From assembly GCF_031458395.1 (NCBI RefSeq), contig NZ_JAVDYJ010000001.1, positions 682,001 to 746,000 of the forward strand: a DNA stretch of 64,000 nt, read 5' to 3'. Below are positions 45,780-55,142 of this stretch, one piece after another. This stretch comes from Enteractinococcus fodinae (lineage in GTDB: Bacteria > Actinomycetota > Actinomycetes > Actinomycetales > Micrococcaceae). Position numbers and translations under genes: made by a program. Below the pieces are notes generated by a model. That model saw nothing but the letters and a program-made list of their open reading frames with translations. It did no database searches and had not been told where the DNA came from. How positions within the stretch are numbered: position 1 is the first letter of the stretch; each line of letters opens with the position of its first letter.

Positions 45780-46475
45780 TTATTCCCACGGCGAGACGCC
45801 AGGGTCAAGGTGATGCACCTCATCGGCGAGCGCTTCGACATCGGACTGATGGTGGGTCACCAGCACGACGGTCTGGTCGCGCAGGACCTCCGCGAGTAAT
45901 TCGCGAAGGGCCGGGGCAGCATCTCGATCCATGGCGGCCAACGGCTCATCGAGCAGGACAACACGTGGGCCCGAGGCAAGCACACGAGCAATGGCCACAC
46001 GTTGGGCCTGTCCTCCAGACAATTGGGCGGGCCTTCGATTGCCATACCCTGCCAATCCGACTCGTTGAAGCCATGCTTCGGCCGCTTCGAGTCGTGCCCG
46101 CCGGCGTGTGATGCCTGCTCGGTCCATACCGTAAGCGATGTTCTCGCGTGCCGTCAGATGCGGAAACAGTCCTGGATCTTGCGACAAGTACCCGATGTTG
46201 CGCTGGGCGGCTGGCAGCCACACAGTTGGGGGTTGGTGGGGGACAGGGCAATGGAACAACACGGTCTGGTCCACGTGGGCGTAACCGCTGTCGGGCATAA
46301 GCCAGCCGGCTAATGCTTGGAGCGTGGTCGTTTTCCCCGCTCCGTTGGGGCCGACGAGCGCCAGGGTCTCTCCGCTGCCAACAGTAAACCGTACCTCGAC
46401 ATCACGGGTGGCTACCGTCAGGGCAACGTCAAGTCGAGGTTGCTGAGTGGGTGTGCTTGCAGTGGGCGTCGGCAT
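45780..46475 (-). CDS. modC: Molybdate ABC transporter ATP-binding protein
   Basis: 231 residues; ABC ATPase of molybdate uptake. Walker A ALVGPNGAGKTTTL, signature LSGGQAQRVAIARVLAS, Walker B VVLLDEPLAAMD, H-loop VTHHQSD. It lacks the C-terminal Mop (molybdate-binding) domain of longer ModC proteins, but a Mop domain is present in the regulator gene upstream. Last gene of the operon reading regulator-modA-modB-modC; starts 5 bp after modB. Confidence 0.86.
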   Translation of the reverse strand: MPTPTASTPTQQPRLDVALTVATRDVEVRFTVGSGETLALVGPNGAGKTTTLQALAGWLMPDSGYAHVDQTVLFHCPVPHQPPTVWLPAAQRNIGYLSQDPGLFPHLTARENIAYGMDRAGITRRRARLEAAEAWLQRVGLAGYGNRRPAQLSGGQAQRVAIARVLASGPRVVLLDEPLAAMDRDAAPALRELLAEVLRDQTVVLVTHHQSDVEALADEVHHLDPGVSPWE

Positions 46476-46480
46476 AGTGG

Positions 46481-47311
46481 TCAGCTCCGCTGTGTGCTGG
46501 GACGGAAGTAGGCCACCGCAATGACGAGCACGGCCACCAAGATCAAGACCAGCGATAAGGCGACAGCCGAGTCTGGATCAGTCTCACGCGCCAGATAGAT
46601 TTCAAGCGGCATGGTCCGTGTTGTGCCCTGCAGTGATCCCGCAAAGGTGATCGTCGCGCCGAACTCTCCCAGCGCTCGGGCAAAGGTCAGCACCGTACCG
46701 GATAACAGACCGGGCCGCAGTAACGGCAGCGTAATCGTGGAAAAGGTCCGCCACGTTGATGCGCCCAGCGATTGAGCGATCCGTTCATAATGTTGGCCTG
46801 CCGATGCCAGGTGCGATTCTAAGGTCGTGACCATAAACGGCAGCGCCACAAAGGTTTGGGCTAACACCACGGCGGTAGTACTAAATGCGATCTCGATTCC
46901 CCACACAGAAAGGTGCTCACCAATCAGCCCGCGCCGGCCGAATGCTTCAGTCAGGGCAATGCCAGCCACTACCGGGGGGATCACCAGCGGCACTAAGACG
47001 ATCACTCGAGTCAAGTTACGGCCCGGAAAGTCTGTGCGCGCTAGCACCAAAGCTAATGGCACACCTAAGACGATACATATCAGCGTGGCCACGGTCGCGG
47101 TGCGCAGCGACAACCACAATGCATCGACAGCGGATTGGCTGGTCAAAAGTGCGGGCAGCTCCGTCCAGGTGATACCGGTCAGCAACGCGATGAACGGCAC
47201 CAACAGAAACACCCCCGCCACCAGGGCGATTGCCATCGTAACGGCGGGGATCCGCGGGGTAACCACGTGCTGTTGCCGCTGCCGCCTTGATGAATTCACC
47301 CCCGTCACCAC
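46481..47311 (-). CDS. modB: Molybdate ABC transporter permease
   Basis: 276-residue permease with about six helices; binding-protein-dependent transport domain with EAA-like loop AQSLGASTWRTFSTITLPLL and FARALGEFGATITFAGSLQG, the ModB signature. Start GTG 47311 with GAGGTGAT just upstream; 9 bp after modA. It forms the channel with ModC. Confidence 0.9.
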   Translation of the reverse strand: MVTGVNSSRRQRQQHVVTPRIPAVTMAIALVAGVFLLVPFIALLTGITWTELPALLTSQSAVDALWLSLRTATVATLICIVLGVPLALVLARTDFPGRNLTRVIVLVPLVIPPVVAGIALTEAFGRRGLIGEHLSVWGIEIAFSTTAVVLAQTFVALPFMVTTLESHLASAGQHYERIAQSLGASTWRTFSTITLPLLRPGLLSGTVLTFARALGEFGATITFAGSLQGTTRTMPLEIYLARETDPDSAVALSLVLILVAVLVIAVAYFRPSTQRS

Positions 47312-47320
47312 ATCACCTCG

Positions 47321-48091
47321 CTACGGTTTCAGGAAGCCGTGCGAGGCAAGGATCGCCTGGCCGCGCTCGCTGTGTACAAATTCGATGAAGGCATCAGCTT
47401 CTTCCGGGTGGCCGGTGTCGGTGGTGCGGGCGATCGGGTAGAGATTCCGCTGTTGTTCGGCCTGTGTGATGGGAAAGACCGTAACCTCTTCGCTGGCAAG
47501 CCGTGCATCAGTGGCGTAGACCAACCCAGCGTCAGCTTCACCGGTGCGCACTTTACCTAACACGTCCACGACCTGATGTTCTTCGGACACCGGGCGCAAG
47601 GCAACCCCGGCGGCCTGCGCCACAGACTCCGATAACGCACCGCAGGGCACTTGAGGTGCACACGTCACCAGCTTCACCCCGGGTTCGGTGGCCTCCTCCA
47701 AGGAGTTCACCTGCGCTGGATTATCTGCTGGCACAACGCCCACCAGCGTATTGGCGGCAAAGACCTCATGACTGTTGGGATCAGTGAGCTCAGCGTCGTG
47801 AGCGTCTTGCATGCTGGCTTCATCGGCTGTGGCGAGCACGTCAGCTGGCGCTCCGGCGTGTAGGTTGTGAACTAATGTCGATGATCCCGCAGCGCTTATA
47901 TCAACCTCGAGATGAGGGTTCTCTGCGGTGAACTCTGCTGCGATTTCTTCAAAAGATGGTTGCAGGGATGCTGCAGCGAATACCCGGATCGGTTCAGTCT
48001 CTGATGCATGCGATGGGTCGTGACCGTCTGCGCTACACCCGGTAAGGGCGAAGGCAACCAGCCAAGTCCCTGTCACAGTGGAACGCTTCAT
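47321..48091 (-). CDS. modA: Molybdate-binding lipoprotein
   Basis: 256 residues. Signal peptide with lipobox (WLVAFALTGCSAD; Cys near residue 18), then a molybdate-binding domain: IRVFAAASLQPSFEEIAAEF, DISAAGSSTLVHNLHAGAPADVLATAD. Ligand residues of the family (Ser in the first loop, Tyr in VYATDA-like LVYATDARL) are visible. ATG 48091 shares ATGA with the stop of the regulator gene, giving translational coupling. The frame extension to 48223 lies inside that gene and is not used. Confidence 0.92.
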   Translation of the reverse strand: MKRSTVTGTWLVAFALTGCSADGHDPSHASETEPIRVFAAASLQPSFEEIAAEFTAENPHLEVDISAAGSSTLVHNLHAGAPADVLATADEASMQDAHDAELTDPNSHEVFAANTLVGVVPADNPAQVNSLEEATEPGVKLVTCAPQVPCGALSESVAQAAGVALRPVSEEHQVVDVLGKVRTGEADAGLVYATDARLASEEVTVFPITQAEQQRNLYPIARTTDTGHPEEADAFIEFVHSERGQAILASHGFLKP

Positions 48092-48495
48092 GGAGCTAAC
48101 CCAGTGGTCTCGATGACAACGTTGGTGGCTTTGACCGTGGCAATCGCGGGGGAGCCGACTTCCAGACCGAGCTCCTCGACCGCTTCGGTTGAAATCAACG
48201 ACACTACCCGAAACGGGCCGCACTGGAGCTCTACCTGAGACATCACCTTATCTGCCACAATCCGCGTGACTAGGCCGGTGAATTTATTGCGGGCAGACGA
48301 TGCGAGTTCATCAGGCACATTGGGACGCCCTTCGGCTGCTGCTCGCGCCAAGGCAGCGATATCTTGGCCAGCAACCACTTGCCGACCGGTGGCATCCTGG
48401 GTCGCCTCGAGCTTGCCATTACTGATCCACCGTCGGACAGAATCGTCAGAGACTCCCAGGTATGCAGCCGCCTCCGTGATACGCAAATACGCCAT
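48088..48495 (-). CDS. Molybdenum-responsive HTH-Mop regulator
   Basis: 135 residues. N-terminal MerR/excisionase-like helix-turn-helix (YLRITEAAAYLGVSDDSVRR then WISNGKL), then a TOBE/Mop molybdate-binding domain (NKFTGLVTRIVADKVMSQVE ... AIATVKATNVVIET). It is the first gene of the molybdate operon, so it probably senses molybdate/tungstate and controls its own operon. Its first codons form one arm of a perfect inverted repeat. No Shine-Dalgarno; TAGACT sits 8 nt before ATG, so leaderless translation is likely. Confidence 0.85.
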   Translation of the reverse strand: MAYLRITEAAAYLGVSDDSVRRWISNGKLEATQDATGRQVVAGQDIAALARAAAEGRPNVPDELASSARNKFTGLVTRIVADKVMSQVELQCGPFRVVSLISTEAVEELGLEVGSPAIATVKATNVVIETTGLAP

Positions 48496-48533
48496 AAACT
48501 CAGAGTCTATGGCGTATTTGCGGGCGAAGTAAA
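48482..48533 (-). promoter_or_regulatory. Promoter and perfect 15-bp inverted-repeat operator of the mod operon
   Basis: Minus-strand -35 TTTACT (48533-48528), 18-bp spacer, -10 TAGACT (48509-48504), 8 nt, then ATG at 48495. CGCAAATACGCCATA (plus 48482-48496) and TATGGCGTATTTGCG (plus 48508-48522) are exact inverted copies separated by 11 nt; one arm lies between -35 and -10, the other covers the start codon and codons 2-5. This is consistent with a repressor site over the transcription start; an mRNA hairpin is the alternative. Confidence 0.75.
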
Positions 48534-48554
48534 GCGTGTGGCGCGCGCTTGCGG

Positions 48555-49760
48555 CTAGCCGTTCATCAGGTTCTGGATGCGGGAGACACCTTCGACCAGA
48601 TCATCCATGCCCAGAGCATATGACAGGCGAATGTACCCCGATTTACCAAAGGCCTCACCCGGTACGACGGCAACTTGGGCTTTTTCTAAGATGACGGCGG
48701 CAAGTTCGGTCGAGGTATCCACTCGCTGCCCGGCGATCTCTTTGCCTAATGCTTGAGTGACATCAACGTAGGCATAGAATGCCCCTTTTGGCGTCGGGCA
48801 GACGAAACTAACAATATCGTTGAGCATATTGACCATCGTGGTGCGTCGCTCGTCGAAGGCCTCCAGCATTTCATGGACGGCGTCTAGGGGGCCGGACACG
48901 GCAGCAATGGCAGCCTTTTGCGCGATGTTGTTCACGTTCGATGTTGCATGCGACTGCAGGGTGGATGCTGCTTTGATGACATCGGTGGGGCCAATCATCC
49001 AGCCTACGCGCCAGCCGGTCATCGCATAGGTTTTGGCCACACCGTTGAGGATGACGGTCTGATTTGCCAGTTCAGGTACGGCTTTGAGGATGGGCGTGAA
49101 GACGGCCTCATCGTAAACGAGGTGCTCATAGATCTCATCGGTGATGACCCAGATGCCGTTGTCGAGTGCCCACTGGCCGATGGCCTGGGTTTCCTCTGGG
49201 GTGTAGACCGAACCGGTCGGGTTGGAAGGCGAGACGAAAACGACGGCCTTGGTCCGGTCGGTCCGAGCTGCTTCGAGTTGATCGACGGTGACCTTGTATT
49301 CGGCCTCAGCGCCAGCGAACACATCGACCGGGGTGCCACCGGCAAGTTTGATGGACTCTGGGTAAGTGGTCCAGTACGGGGCAGGCAGCAGAATTTCATC
49401 ACCGGGGTCGGTGAGCGCGGCAAAGGTGTTATACACAGCTTGCTTGCCACCGTTCGTGACCAACACTTGTGCTGCATCAACTTCAACGCCAGAATCGCGC
49501 AGTGTCTTATCGGCGATTGCCTGCCGAAGCTCCGGTAGGCCGGCTGCGGGGGTATAGCGGTGGTTGGCCGGATCAACGACGGCCGCCTGGGCTGCTTCCA
49601 CAATATAGTCCGGGGTGGGGAAGTCTGGTTCTCCAGCACCGAAACCGATCACGGGTTCACCGGCTGCTCTGAGCTGCTTGGCTTTGGCGGTAATTGCCAG
49701 CGTTGCTGACTCAGGTATTGCTTGCAGACGGGCAGATACACGACGTGCTGGTTCAACCAT
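48555..49760 (-). CDS. aspC: Aspartate aminotransferase (class I/II PLP)
   Basis: 401 residues. PLP enzyme exchanging amino groups between aspartate and 2-oxoglutarate. Seen: [38 protein letters not shown], the Asp in [12 protein letters not shown] and the PLP lysine in [15 protein letters not shown], then [14 protein letters not shown] 49760 with GAGG upstream. Other substrates are possible for this subfamily. It lies upstream of the mod regulator in the same direction but with its own 60-bp gap. Confidence 0.88.
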   Translation of the reverse strand: MVEPARRVSARLQAIPESATLAITAKAKQLRAAGEPVIGFGAGEPDFPTPDYIVEAAQAAVVDPANHRYTPAAGLPELRQAIADKTLRDSGVEVDAAQVLVTNGGKQAVYNTFAALTDPGDEILLPAPYWTTYPESIKLAGGTPVDVFAGAEAEYKVTVDQLEAARTDRTKAVVFVSPSNPTGSVYTPEETQAIGQWALDNGIWVITDEIYEHLVYDEAVFTPILKAVPELANQTVILNGVAKTYAMTGWRVGWMIGPTDVIKAASTLQSHATSNVNNIAQKAAIAAVSGPLDAVHEMLEAFDERRTTMVNMLNDIVSFVCPTPKGAFYAYVDVTQALGKEIAGQRVDTSTELAAVILEKAQVAVVPGEAFGKSGYIRLSYALGMDDLVEGVSRIQNLMNG

Positions 49761-49905
49761 AAATGGCCTCGGCCTTTCGTTCAGGGTGCTCGCTCAGGCA
49801 ATGAGCTGCGAAAATCAGGGGTTAACAGTACTGTAGTCGCCCCAGGTACAAGCTCGGTGTTGACGTCGTCACGTTGCACCAGCGGTGCTGTAAGGACCCT
49901 CCGAT

Positions 49906-49934
49906 TTGTCGAGGGCGTGCACATTGGCTATGAT
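49906..49934 (+). promoter_or_regulatory. Promoter of tRNA-Trp-secE-nusG
   Basis: TTGTCG at 49906-49911 and TATGAT at 49929-49934 with a 17-bp spacer; 48 bp before the tRNA. A good sigma-70-type match. Confidence 0.65.
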
Positions 49935-49982
49935 TGGACTCTGGTGTAGGTCGCACACCAGTTTTTGTGTGCGGTTGACCCT

Positions 49983-50055
49983 AGGGCAGTGGCGCAATTG
50001 GTAGCGCAACGGTCTCCAAAACCGTAGGTTGCAGGTTCGAGTCCTGTCTGCCCTG
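49983..50055 (+). tRNA. tRNA-Trp (anticodon CCA)
   Basis: 73 nt: acceptor AGGGCAG/CTGCCCT, anticodon stem ACGGT/ACCGT with loop CTCCAAA, T arm GCAGG/CCTGT with loop TTCGAGT, discriminator G. CCA tail not encoded. Its place before secE is the conserved actinobacterial arrangement. Confidence 0.96.
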
Positions 50056-50114
50056 CGCATGAGGTTCGAAGGAATCGAAGAACCTATCAGCACAAACAAT
50101 ATGAGCGAGGATTA

Positions 50115-50357
50115 GTGAGCAAGTCTACGTCATCCCAAACCGCTGAAAAGCGTGGGGTCTTTGCTCGCATCATGATGTTCCTGCGCCAGGTCGTCGATGA
50201 GATGCGCAAGGTCGTCACCCCGACCCGACAAGAACTCATCAAAATGACCGGTGTGGTACTGGTCTTCGTTGTTATTGTGATCGCGCTGGTGAGCCTGCTC
50301 GACTGGCTGTTCGGTATGGGTGCGTCCTGGGTATTCGGTGGTTCTGACGGCCTCTAA
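50115..50357 (+). CDS. secE: Preprotein translocase subunit SecE
   Basis: 80 residues from GTG 50115. One C-terminal helix (MTGVVLVFVVIVIALVSLLD) preceded by the conserved amphipathic FLRQVVDEMRKVVTPTRQEL. Subunit of the SecYEG channel in the cytoplasmic membrane. AGCGAGGATTA precedes the start. Confidence 0.94.
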   Translation: MSKSTSSQTAEKRGVFARIMMFLRQVVDEMRKVVTPTRQELIKMTGVVLVFVVIVIALVSLLDWLFGMGASWVFGGSDGL

Positions 50358-50445
50358 TTAACTTCACTTGTATCGCGGGTGAACTTCCCGTAGTGAAGAT
50401 ATTGGTACATACCCGTGATTGACCGTTGAGAAAGCAGGATACCTA

Positions 50446-51417
50446 GTGTCGGAGAACGAACTCGAACCACAAATCGACCCCGAGGTTGAGGACATCAACG
50501 CCGTGGTCGAAGATGTCACCGACGACGTTGCAAACGAACGACAGGAACCAGCCGAGGCAGCTGCCAATGTCGAAAACAGCGACGAGGTCCCGGCTGTCGA
50601 AGCAGATAACGGTGAGGTCGCAGTCCGCGAACCCTCCGACGTTGCCGAAGATATTGAGCGCGAAGAACTTCTCGACGAAGTCACCGCCGATGTTGAAGTT
50701 CCCGAGGTACCTGAAGACGCCGTAGAGCCTGTCGAAGACGAGGTCGAAGAACCCGCTGAAGCTGACGAGCCTGCAGTCAAAGCGCCAGAACAGGTCGAAG
50801 AAGAACTCCGTTCACGGCTCCGTCGCGCACCGGGTGAATGGTATGTCATTCACACGTACTCCGGTTACGAGCGTCGCGTGAAAGCAAATCTGGAAACTCG
50901 TATTCAAACGCTAGAAGTCGAAGACGACATCTACGAAATCGAAGTTCCGATGGAAGAAGTCGTCGAAATTAAAAACACCGTACGCAAGGTGATTAACCGC
51001 GTACGTGTGCCCGGCTATGTGCTCGTTCGCATGGAGATGACCGAAGACGCTTGGGCTGCTGTTCGTCACACCCCGGGTGTCACCGGATTTGTGGGCAACG
51101 CCTACGATCCTGTCCCGCTCAGCCAGCAAGAAGTCTTTGACATGCTGGCACCCTCCTTGCTGCAAGAAGCCGCAAAAGAAGCCGAAAAAGCTGGCGCTCC
51201 ACTCAAGGGCGAAGCCGCCCAAGAGGCAGCACCCCAGGTTACTGTCGATTTCGCAGTTGGCGACTCGGTCACCGTCAAAGAGGGTCCATTCGAATCGCTG
51301 CCAGCGACGATTTCGGAAGTCAAAGTCGAATCCCAGCAGCTGGTGGTCTTGGTTACCATCTTCGAACGTGAAACCCCCGTGACCCTCGGCTTCCACGAAG
51401 TCAGCAAGGTCGAATAA
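50446..51417 (+). CDS. nusG: Transcription termination/antitermination protein NusG
   Basis: 323 residues. About 125 N-terminal residues are strongly acidic and Val/Glu/Pro-rich (an extension known from actinobacteria), then the NGN domain ([19 protein letters not shown] ... [20 protein letters not shown]) and a C-terminal KOW domain ([19 protein letters not shown]). The start is GTG 50446, with GCAGGAT 7 nt upstream; a TTG 27 bp earlier is possible. It couples transcription with translation and Rho. Confidence 0.94.
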   Translation: MSENELEPQIDPEVEDINAVVEDVTDDVANERQEPAEAAANVENSDEVPAVEADNGEVAVREPSDVAEDIEREELLDEVTADVEVPEVPEDAVEPVEDEVEEPAEADEPAVKAPEQVEEELRSRLRRAPGEWYVIHTYSGYERRVKANLETRIQTLEVEDDIYEIEVPMEEVVEIKNTVRKVINRVRVPGYVLVRMEMTEDAWAAVRHTPGVTGFVGNAYDPVPLSQQEVFDMLAPSLLQEAAKEAEKAGAPLKGEAAQEAAPQVTVDFAVGDSVTVKEGPFESLPATISEVKVESQQLVVLVTIFERETPVTLGFHEVSKVE

Positions 51418-51437
51418 ATCCATAACAGACTTCACGA

Positions 51438-51464
51438 CAAGCCCGAAAGCTTTGTTCGGGCTTG
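51438..51464 (+). terminator. Terminator after nusG
   Basis: CAAGCCCGAA / TTCGGGCTTG, perfect 10-bp stem with a 7-nt loop, 20 bp after the nusG stop, followed by TTGTGTT. It separates secE-nusG from rplKA. Confidence 0.7.
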
Positions 51465-51473
51465 TTGTGTTCA

Positions 51474-51494
51474 GATCACCGCGCCACGGTGATC
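51474..51494 (+). promoter_or_regulatory. Hairpin in the rplK leader
   Basis: GATCACCG-cgcca-CGGTGATC, perfect 8-bp arms, 57 bp before the rplK start. Might be part of the L1 autoregulatory leader or a promoter-proximal operator; not matched to a known consensus. Confidence 0.3.
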
Positions 51495-51551
51495 GCCCCG
51501 TCACCCACGCTCCTGTGGCTGGCGTTATCCGAAAAAGAAAAGGACCCCAAA

Positions 51552-51983
51552 ATGGCCCCAAAGAAAAAGGTCGCAGGTCTGATTAAACTCCAGATCGAAG
51601 CGGGTGCAGCTTCACCTGCTCCACCGGTTGGCCCAGCACTTGGTCAGCACGGTGTGAACATGATGGAGTTCGTCAAGGCCTACAACGCTGAGACCGAATC
51701 CATGCGCGGGAACATCGTGCCGGTTGAAATCACCGTCTACGAAGACCGCTCGTTCACCTTCATCACCAAAACCCCGCCTGCCTCACAGCTGATCAAAAAA
51801 GCTGCCGGCATCGACAAGGGTTCTGGTACTCCGCACACCGTCAAGGTTGGCAAGATCACCACGGCCCAGGCGCAAGAAATCGCCGAAACCAAAATGCGTG
51901 ACCTCAACGCCAATGACCTCGACGCCGCAACCAAAATCGTTGCCGGAACTGCCCGCTCCATGGGCATCACCGTTGAGGACTAA
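51552..51983 (+). CDS. rplK: 50S ribosomal protein L11
   Basis: 143 residues. Typical [40 protein letters not shown] and the C-terminal RNA-binding domain ([12 protein letters not shown]). ATG 51552 with AAAAGGACCCC upstream; the frame extension to 51462 is leader. It is paired with rplA, 78 bp downstream. Confidence 0.97.
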   Translation: MAPKKKVAGLIKLQIEAGAASPAPPVGPALGQHGVNMMEFVKAYNAETESMRGNIVPVEITVYEDRSFTFITKTPPASQLIKKAAGIDKGSGTPHTVKVGKITTAQAQEIAETKMRDLNANDLDAATKIVAGTARSMGITVED

Positions 51984-52061
51984 CCTCAACACCTCTCACA
52001 TTTTCGTGGTAGGGCCGAGCGCGGTCCGTTGACACCACAACTGCATAAGGAGAAAAAGCAG

Positions 52062-52772
52062 ATGGCAAAGCGCAGCAAAGCATACAGAGCAGCCGCGGCA
52101 AAGATCGAAGATCGCCTGTACGCCCCAGCTGAAGCAATCGCTTTAGCAAAAGAAATCAACCCATCATCCATCGACACCACCGTTGAAGTCGCCATGCGAC
52201 TATCCGTCGATCCCCGTAAGGCAGACCAGATGGTACGTGGTACCGCAAACCTGCCACACGGAACCGGTAAAACCGCCCGTGTTGTTGTCTTCGCGACAGG
52301 GGACAACGCTGCAGCAGCTGAAGAAGCTGGCGCAGATTTCGTTGGCTCGGATGACCTGGTTGAGCGCATTCAGGGCGGTTGGACCGATTTCGACGCCGCC
52401 GTTGCATCACCTGACATGATGGGCCTCGTTGGTCGCCTTGGTAAAATCCTGGGCCCACGAAACCTCATGCCAAACCCGCGTACCGGAACCGTCACTCCCA
52501 ACGTTGCTCAGGCAGTCAAAGACATCAAAGGCGGAAAGATCGACTTCCGCGTTGACCGTCACGCCAACTTGCACTTCATCATTGGCAACACCAGCTTTAC
52601 CGCTGAACAGCTGACGGAAAACTACGCCACCGCACTGGATGAAATCATTCGTTTGAAACCATCCGCTGCTAAGGGCCGTTACATCACCAAGTCCACTGTC
52701 GCCACGACCTTTGGGCCTGGCGTTCCAGTTGATCCAAACGTGACTCGCGTCCTGCCAGAAGACGACGAATAA
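52062..52772 (+). CDS. rplA: 50S ribosomal protein L1
   Basis: 236 residues. Seen: [55 protein letters not shown] and [15 protein letters not shown]1 binds 23S rRNA and, in many bacteria, represses its own rplKA mRNA. ATG 52062 follows AAGGAGAAAAAGCAG; the upstream frame to 52029 is leader. A strong terminator follows. Confidence 0.97.
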   Translation: MAKRSKAYRAAAAKIEDRLYAPAEAIALAKEINPSSIDTTVEVAMRLSVDPRKADQMVRGTANLPHGTGKTARVVVFATGDNAAAAEEAGADFVGSDDLVERIQGGWTDFDAAVASPDMMGLVGRLGKILGPRNLMPNPRTGTVTPNVAQAVKDIKGGKIDFRVDRHANLHFIIGNTSFTAEQLTENYATALDEIIRLKPSAAKGRYITKSTVATTFGPGVPVDPNVTRVLPEDDE

Positions 52773-52802
52773 ACCGTACCCAACGAGTTTGGGTACTGAA
52801 GC

Positions 52803-52839
52803 CACTGCGGGCCGGGGAGCATTTCCCCGGCCCGCAGTG
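52803..52839. terminator. Bidirectional terminator between rplA and the DUF4352-like gene
   Basis: CACTGCGGGCCGGGGA / TCCCCGGCCCGCAGTG, perfect 16-bp stem with a 5-nt loop, between convergent genes. No clear T run on the plus side, but the stem is very stable. Confidence 0.75.
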
Positions 52840-52872
52840 CTATCTGTGCACCTGAAACATTATGTGCATTTC

Positions 52873-53709
52873 TTACTGGACCGCATAGAACACTGCATCA
52901 CCGAAAAGACCCGGCGAAACCCGTAGTGTCCCGGCTTCGAGGTCCTCCTGGGGGACTTCCATCGCAATGTTGCCTGAAGTGGAAGCACCTTCGTAGAGAG
53001 TTTCGAATGAGTCGAAGTCATTCGGCGTCACGACCATCGCGTCATGGCTGGCAAACGAATTACCGCCCGACGAGACATACTCGATGCTGATATAAGGGGT
53101 CTCGCCTTCCGGATCACTGCCGATATAGGTGGTCGTTACATCAGCCATGACATAGACGTTGCCGTCGGCTGGTTGCTCGTTGAACGAGTTCTCGGACATA
53201 ATCGCATCAGTGGCATCCAGATCGACACCGTTGACGGTCACTTCCCAGTCACCACTTTCGACAGTGGTTCCAAGAGCTAACGGGTTGTCTCTGGTGCCCT
53301 CTTCTCCGCTTGGGGCATCGTGCTCCTCAGAGTCCGTGGAGGCGTCTTCATCAGATTCGGTGTCGGCCTCGGTTGCGCCGTCTGCGGGTGATTGAATCTC
53401 AACATCCTCGCTGAAGGCTTCATCTACCGAGGTAGCAACCACTGCGAAAAATACGATGAACCCAATGACGGTCCCCACAATGGATATGATCAGGGCCGCG
53501 ATGCCCTGACCGCGTTTTTGATCTTTCATAAACAACGAGATGATCGATAATACGAACGCAATGGGCAACAGAATCCACCCAATAATGACTGCTCCAGGGA
53601 TAACGGCGAACACGGCGCCCACAATCGCGGTGATCAACGCGATGAGTCCCACCGTGTTGCGCGATTTGTGCTCCTGAACCGGTGGGTGCAGTTGTGTACT
53701 CGTAGACAT
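52873..53709 (-). CDS. Membrane-anchored DUF4352-like protein
   Basis: 278 residues. After a short polar start come two to three helices (VGLIALITAIVGAVFAVIPG, IIGWILLPIAFVLSIISLFM, IAALIISIVGTVIGFIVFF) like DUF4190, an acidic Ser/Asp/Glu linker (about residues 110-145), and an extracellular beta domain (NPLALGTTVESGDWEVTVNG ... NVYVMADVTTTYIG) typical of telokin-like DUF4352 proteins. Start ATG 53709 with AAAGGTC upstream; the frame goes on to 53745. Function unknown. It is divergent from a two-component system. Confidence 0.75.
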   Translation of the reverse strand: MSTSTQLHPPVQEHKSRNTVGLIALITAIVGAVFAVIPGAVIIGWILLPIAFVLSIISLFMKDQKRGQGIAALIISIVGTVIGFIVFFAVVATSVDEAFSEDVEIQSPADGATEADTESDEDASTDSEEHDAPSGEEGTRDNPLALGTTVESGDWEVTVNGVDLDATDAIMSENSFNEQPADGNVYVMADVTTTYIGSDPEGETPYISIEYVSSGGNSFASHDAMVVTPNDFDSFETLYEGASTSGNIAMEVPQEDLEAGTLRVSPGLFGDAVFYAVQ

Positions 53710-53800
53710 AGCGACCTTTCGAATAGGTGTGAGAAAACTGAACACCTACAACGCTAGGAACTCAGCGAGATGGGATACACCACGAACCGGGTAAACCTTC

Positions 53801-53816
53801 ATACCCGATCGGGTAT
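53801..53816. promoter_or_regulatory. Perfect 16-bp palindrome ATACCCGATCGGGTAT
   Basis: Located between the divergent DUF4352-like and histidine kinase genes, 59 bp before the kinase start. Candidate operator for the response regulator or another dimeric protein; not proven. Confidence 0.5.
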
Positions 53817-53874
53817 CTCAACACCACCGAAGGGGTGCTCACGGCAAACGATACGCTGACTAGACTGTGAGACC

Positions 53875-55110
53875 ATGACGACACCGACGAAGAACTCTCG
53901 CTTCTGGCACGCAATACTGGCCATCGTGGTCCGTGCTGCCATGATGTTCGTCGGTTCCCTTGTGACCGTTCTTGCCACACTGACCGCACCCGAAAACTTC
54001 AGCGGAGCTGGTTATGATGAGATTTCCGATCTCGGGGCGGTCCGGTTCGTCATTGGCTACCTCTTACTGCTCCTGATTCCGTGGTACCGCAAAATCCCGC
54101 TGGCCTTGATCATCACCGGAGCGTTTTACGCGGTGATCTTGCAAGGCGATCCGTATGTGCTGGCCATTGGGTTGACCGTGTGGATTGTACGAGCACACTA
54201 CCGTTGGCATTGGATAATCAGCGGCGTAGGACTGGCCGCCATCGTGGTGAATATTGTCTGGCATCTTCTTGCGCTGTGGCGCTGGGAAGCCGACTTCGAT
54301 ACCACTGTCGCAGCTCTGGTGGTACTGACTTTCGGATTTGCAACGCTGGGGCTCGTACTGTCCATTGGCTTTACCACCCGCCACCGCCGCCGAATGCGCC
54401 AAGCACACGATACCGTTGAAGCAGCAGAACACGATCGCGAAGTGCTCTCATCGGAAATGACCCGCCAGACGGAACGCGAATATTTGGCGCGGGAGGTGCA
54501 CGATACGCTCGCCCAACGCCTCACCGCACTGTCCTTGCAGGCTGGCCAAATGCAAAAATCTTTAGCTACCAGCCACGATGCGGAACTCACCAGCGCCCTG
54601 CAGGATACGAAACGCTATTCGGATCAAGCGCTCAAAGATCTCCGAACCCTCGTCACCTCACTGAGAGCCCAAGGCGAGAAAGAACCAACAGTTCCTTCGG
54701 TCGCTCCCAGTGGGTTCCAGGACCTCAAAGCCCTCTTAGATGACGCTGTGCACCAAGGTCTGACCATTCAACCGCAGATCATGCTCAATAACTACGAGGC
54801 CGCCCCAGACGCGCTGCAACGAGCCGTATTACGGATTACCCAGGAAGCCCTAACGAACGCTTTACGTCACAGCACCGATAAACGTGTGAACCTTCGGCTG
54901 GAAGGGCAGCCCGGGGAAGGCCTATTGCTGGAGTTCACCAACACACGCGACGCGCAGCATCATTTTGCGGGCGGGACCGGCACCGGGTTGCTGGGCATCA
55001 AAGAGCGGGCCGAGCTCCTCGGCGGAAGGATCCAAGAAGAGTATCTTCCTCAGCACTTTCGGCTCACAGTCCATCTGCCCTGGACATTGGAGTCGGTCGA
55101 AGCACTCTAA
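53875..55110 (+). CDS. Sensor histidine kinase (NarX/HisKA_3 type)
   Basis: 411 residues. Five or six helices fill residues 1-165; then a coiled region and the HisKA_3 box (YLAREVHDTLAQRLTALSLQ, phosphorylated His), then the HATPase domain (ITQEALTNALRHSTD N-box, GTGLLGIKERAELLGG G-box). No periplasmic sensor loop of note, so it probably senses the membrane state or a partner. It pairs with the response regulator 32 bp downstream. ATG 53875 sits 8 nt behind TAGACT: leaderless style. Confidence 0.9.
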   Translation: MTTPTKNSRFWHAILAIVVRAAMMFVGSLVTVLATLTAPENFSGAGYDEISDLGAVRFVIGYLLLLLIPWYRKIPLALIITGAFYAVILQGDPYVLAIGLTVWIVRAHYRWHWIISGVGLAAIVVNIVWHLLALWRWEADFDTTVAALVVLTFGFATLGLVLSIGFTTRHRRRMRQAHDTVEAAEHDREVLSSEMTRQTEREYLAREVHDTLAQRLTALSLQAGQMQKSLATSHDAELTSALQDTKRYSDQALKDLRTLVTSLRAQGEKEPTVPSVAPSGFQDLKALLDDAVHQGLTIQPQIMLNNYEAAPDALQRAVLRITQEALTNALRHSTDKRVNLRLEGQPGEGLLLEFTNTRDAQHHFAGGTGTGLLGIKERAELLGGRIQEEYLPQHFRLTVHLPWTLESVEAL

Positions 55111-55142
55111 ACGTGTCCCACCCGCGGTGCTAGGCTTTCCGT

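Noticed and set aside
48092-48223. N-terminal extension of modA to 48223
   Set aside because: It would overlap 130 bases of the regulator gene, lacks hydrophobic signal properties, and the ATG at 48091 gives a normal lipoprotein signal peptide.
50364-50849. Minus-strand Ser-rich frame of 161 codons
   Set aside because: Mirror of the acidic Glu/Val repeat region of nusG; low complexity and no signal.
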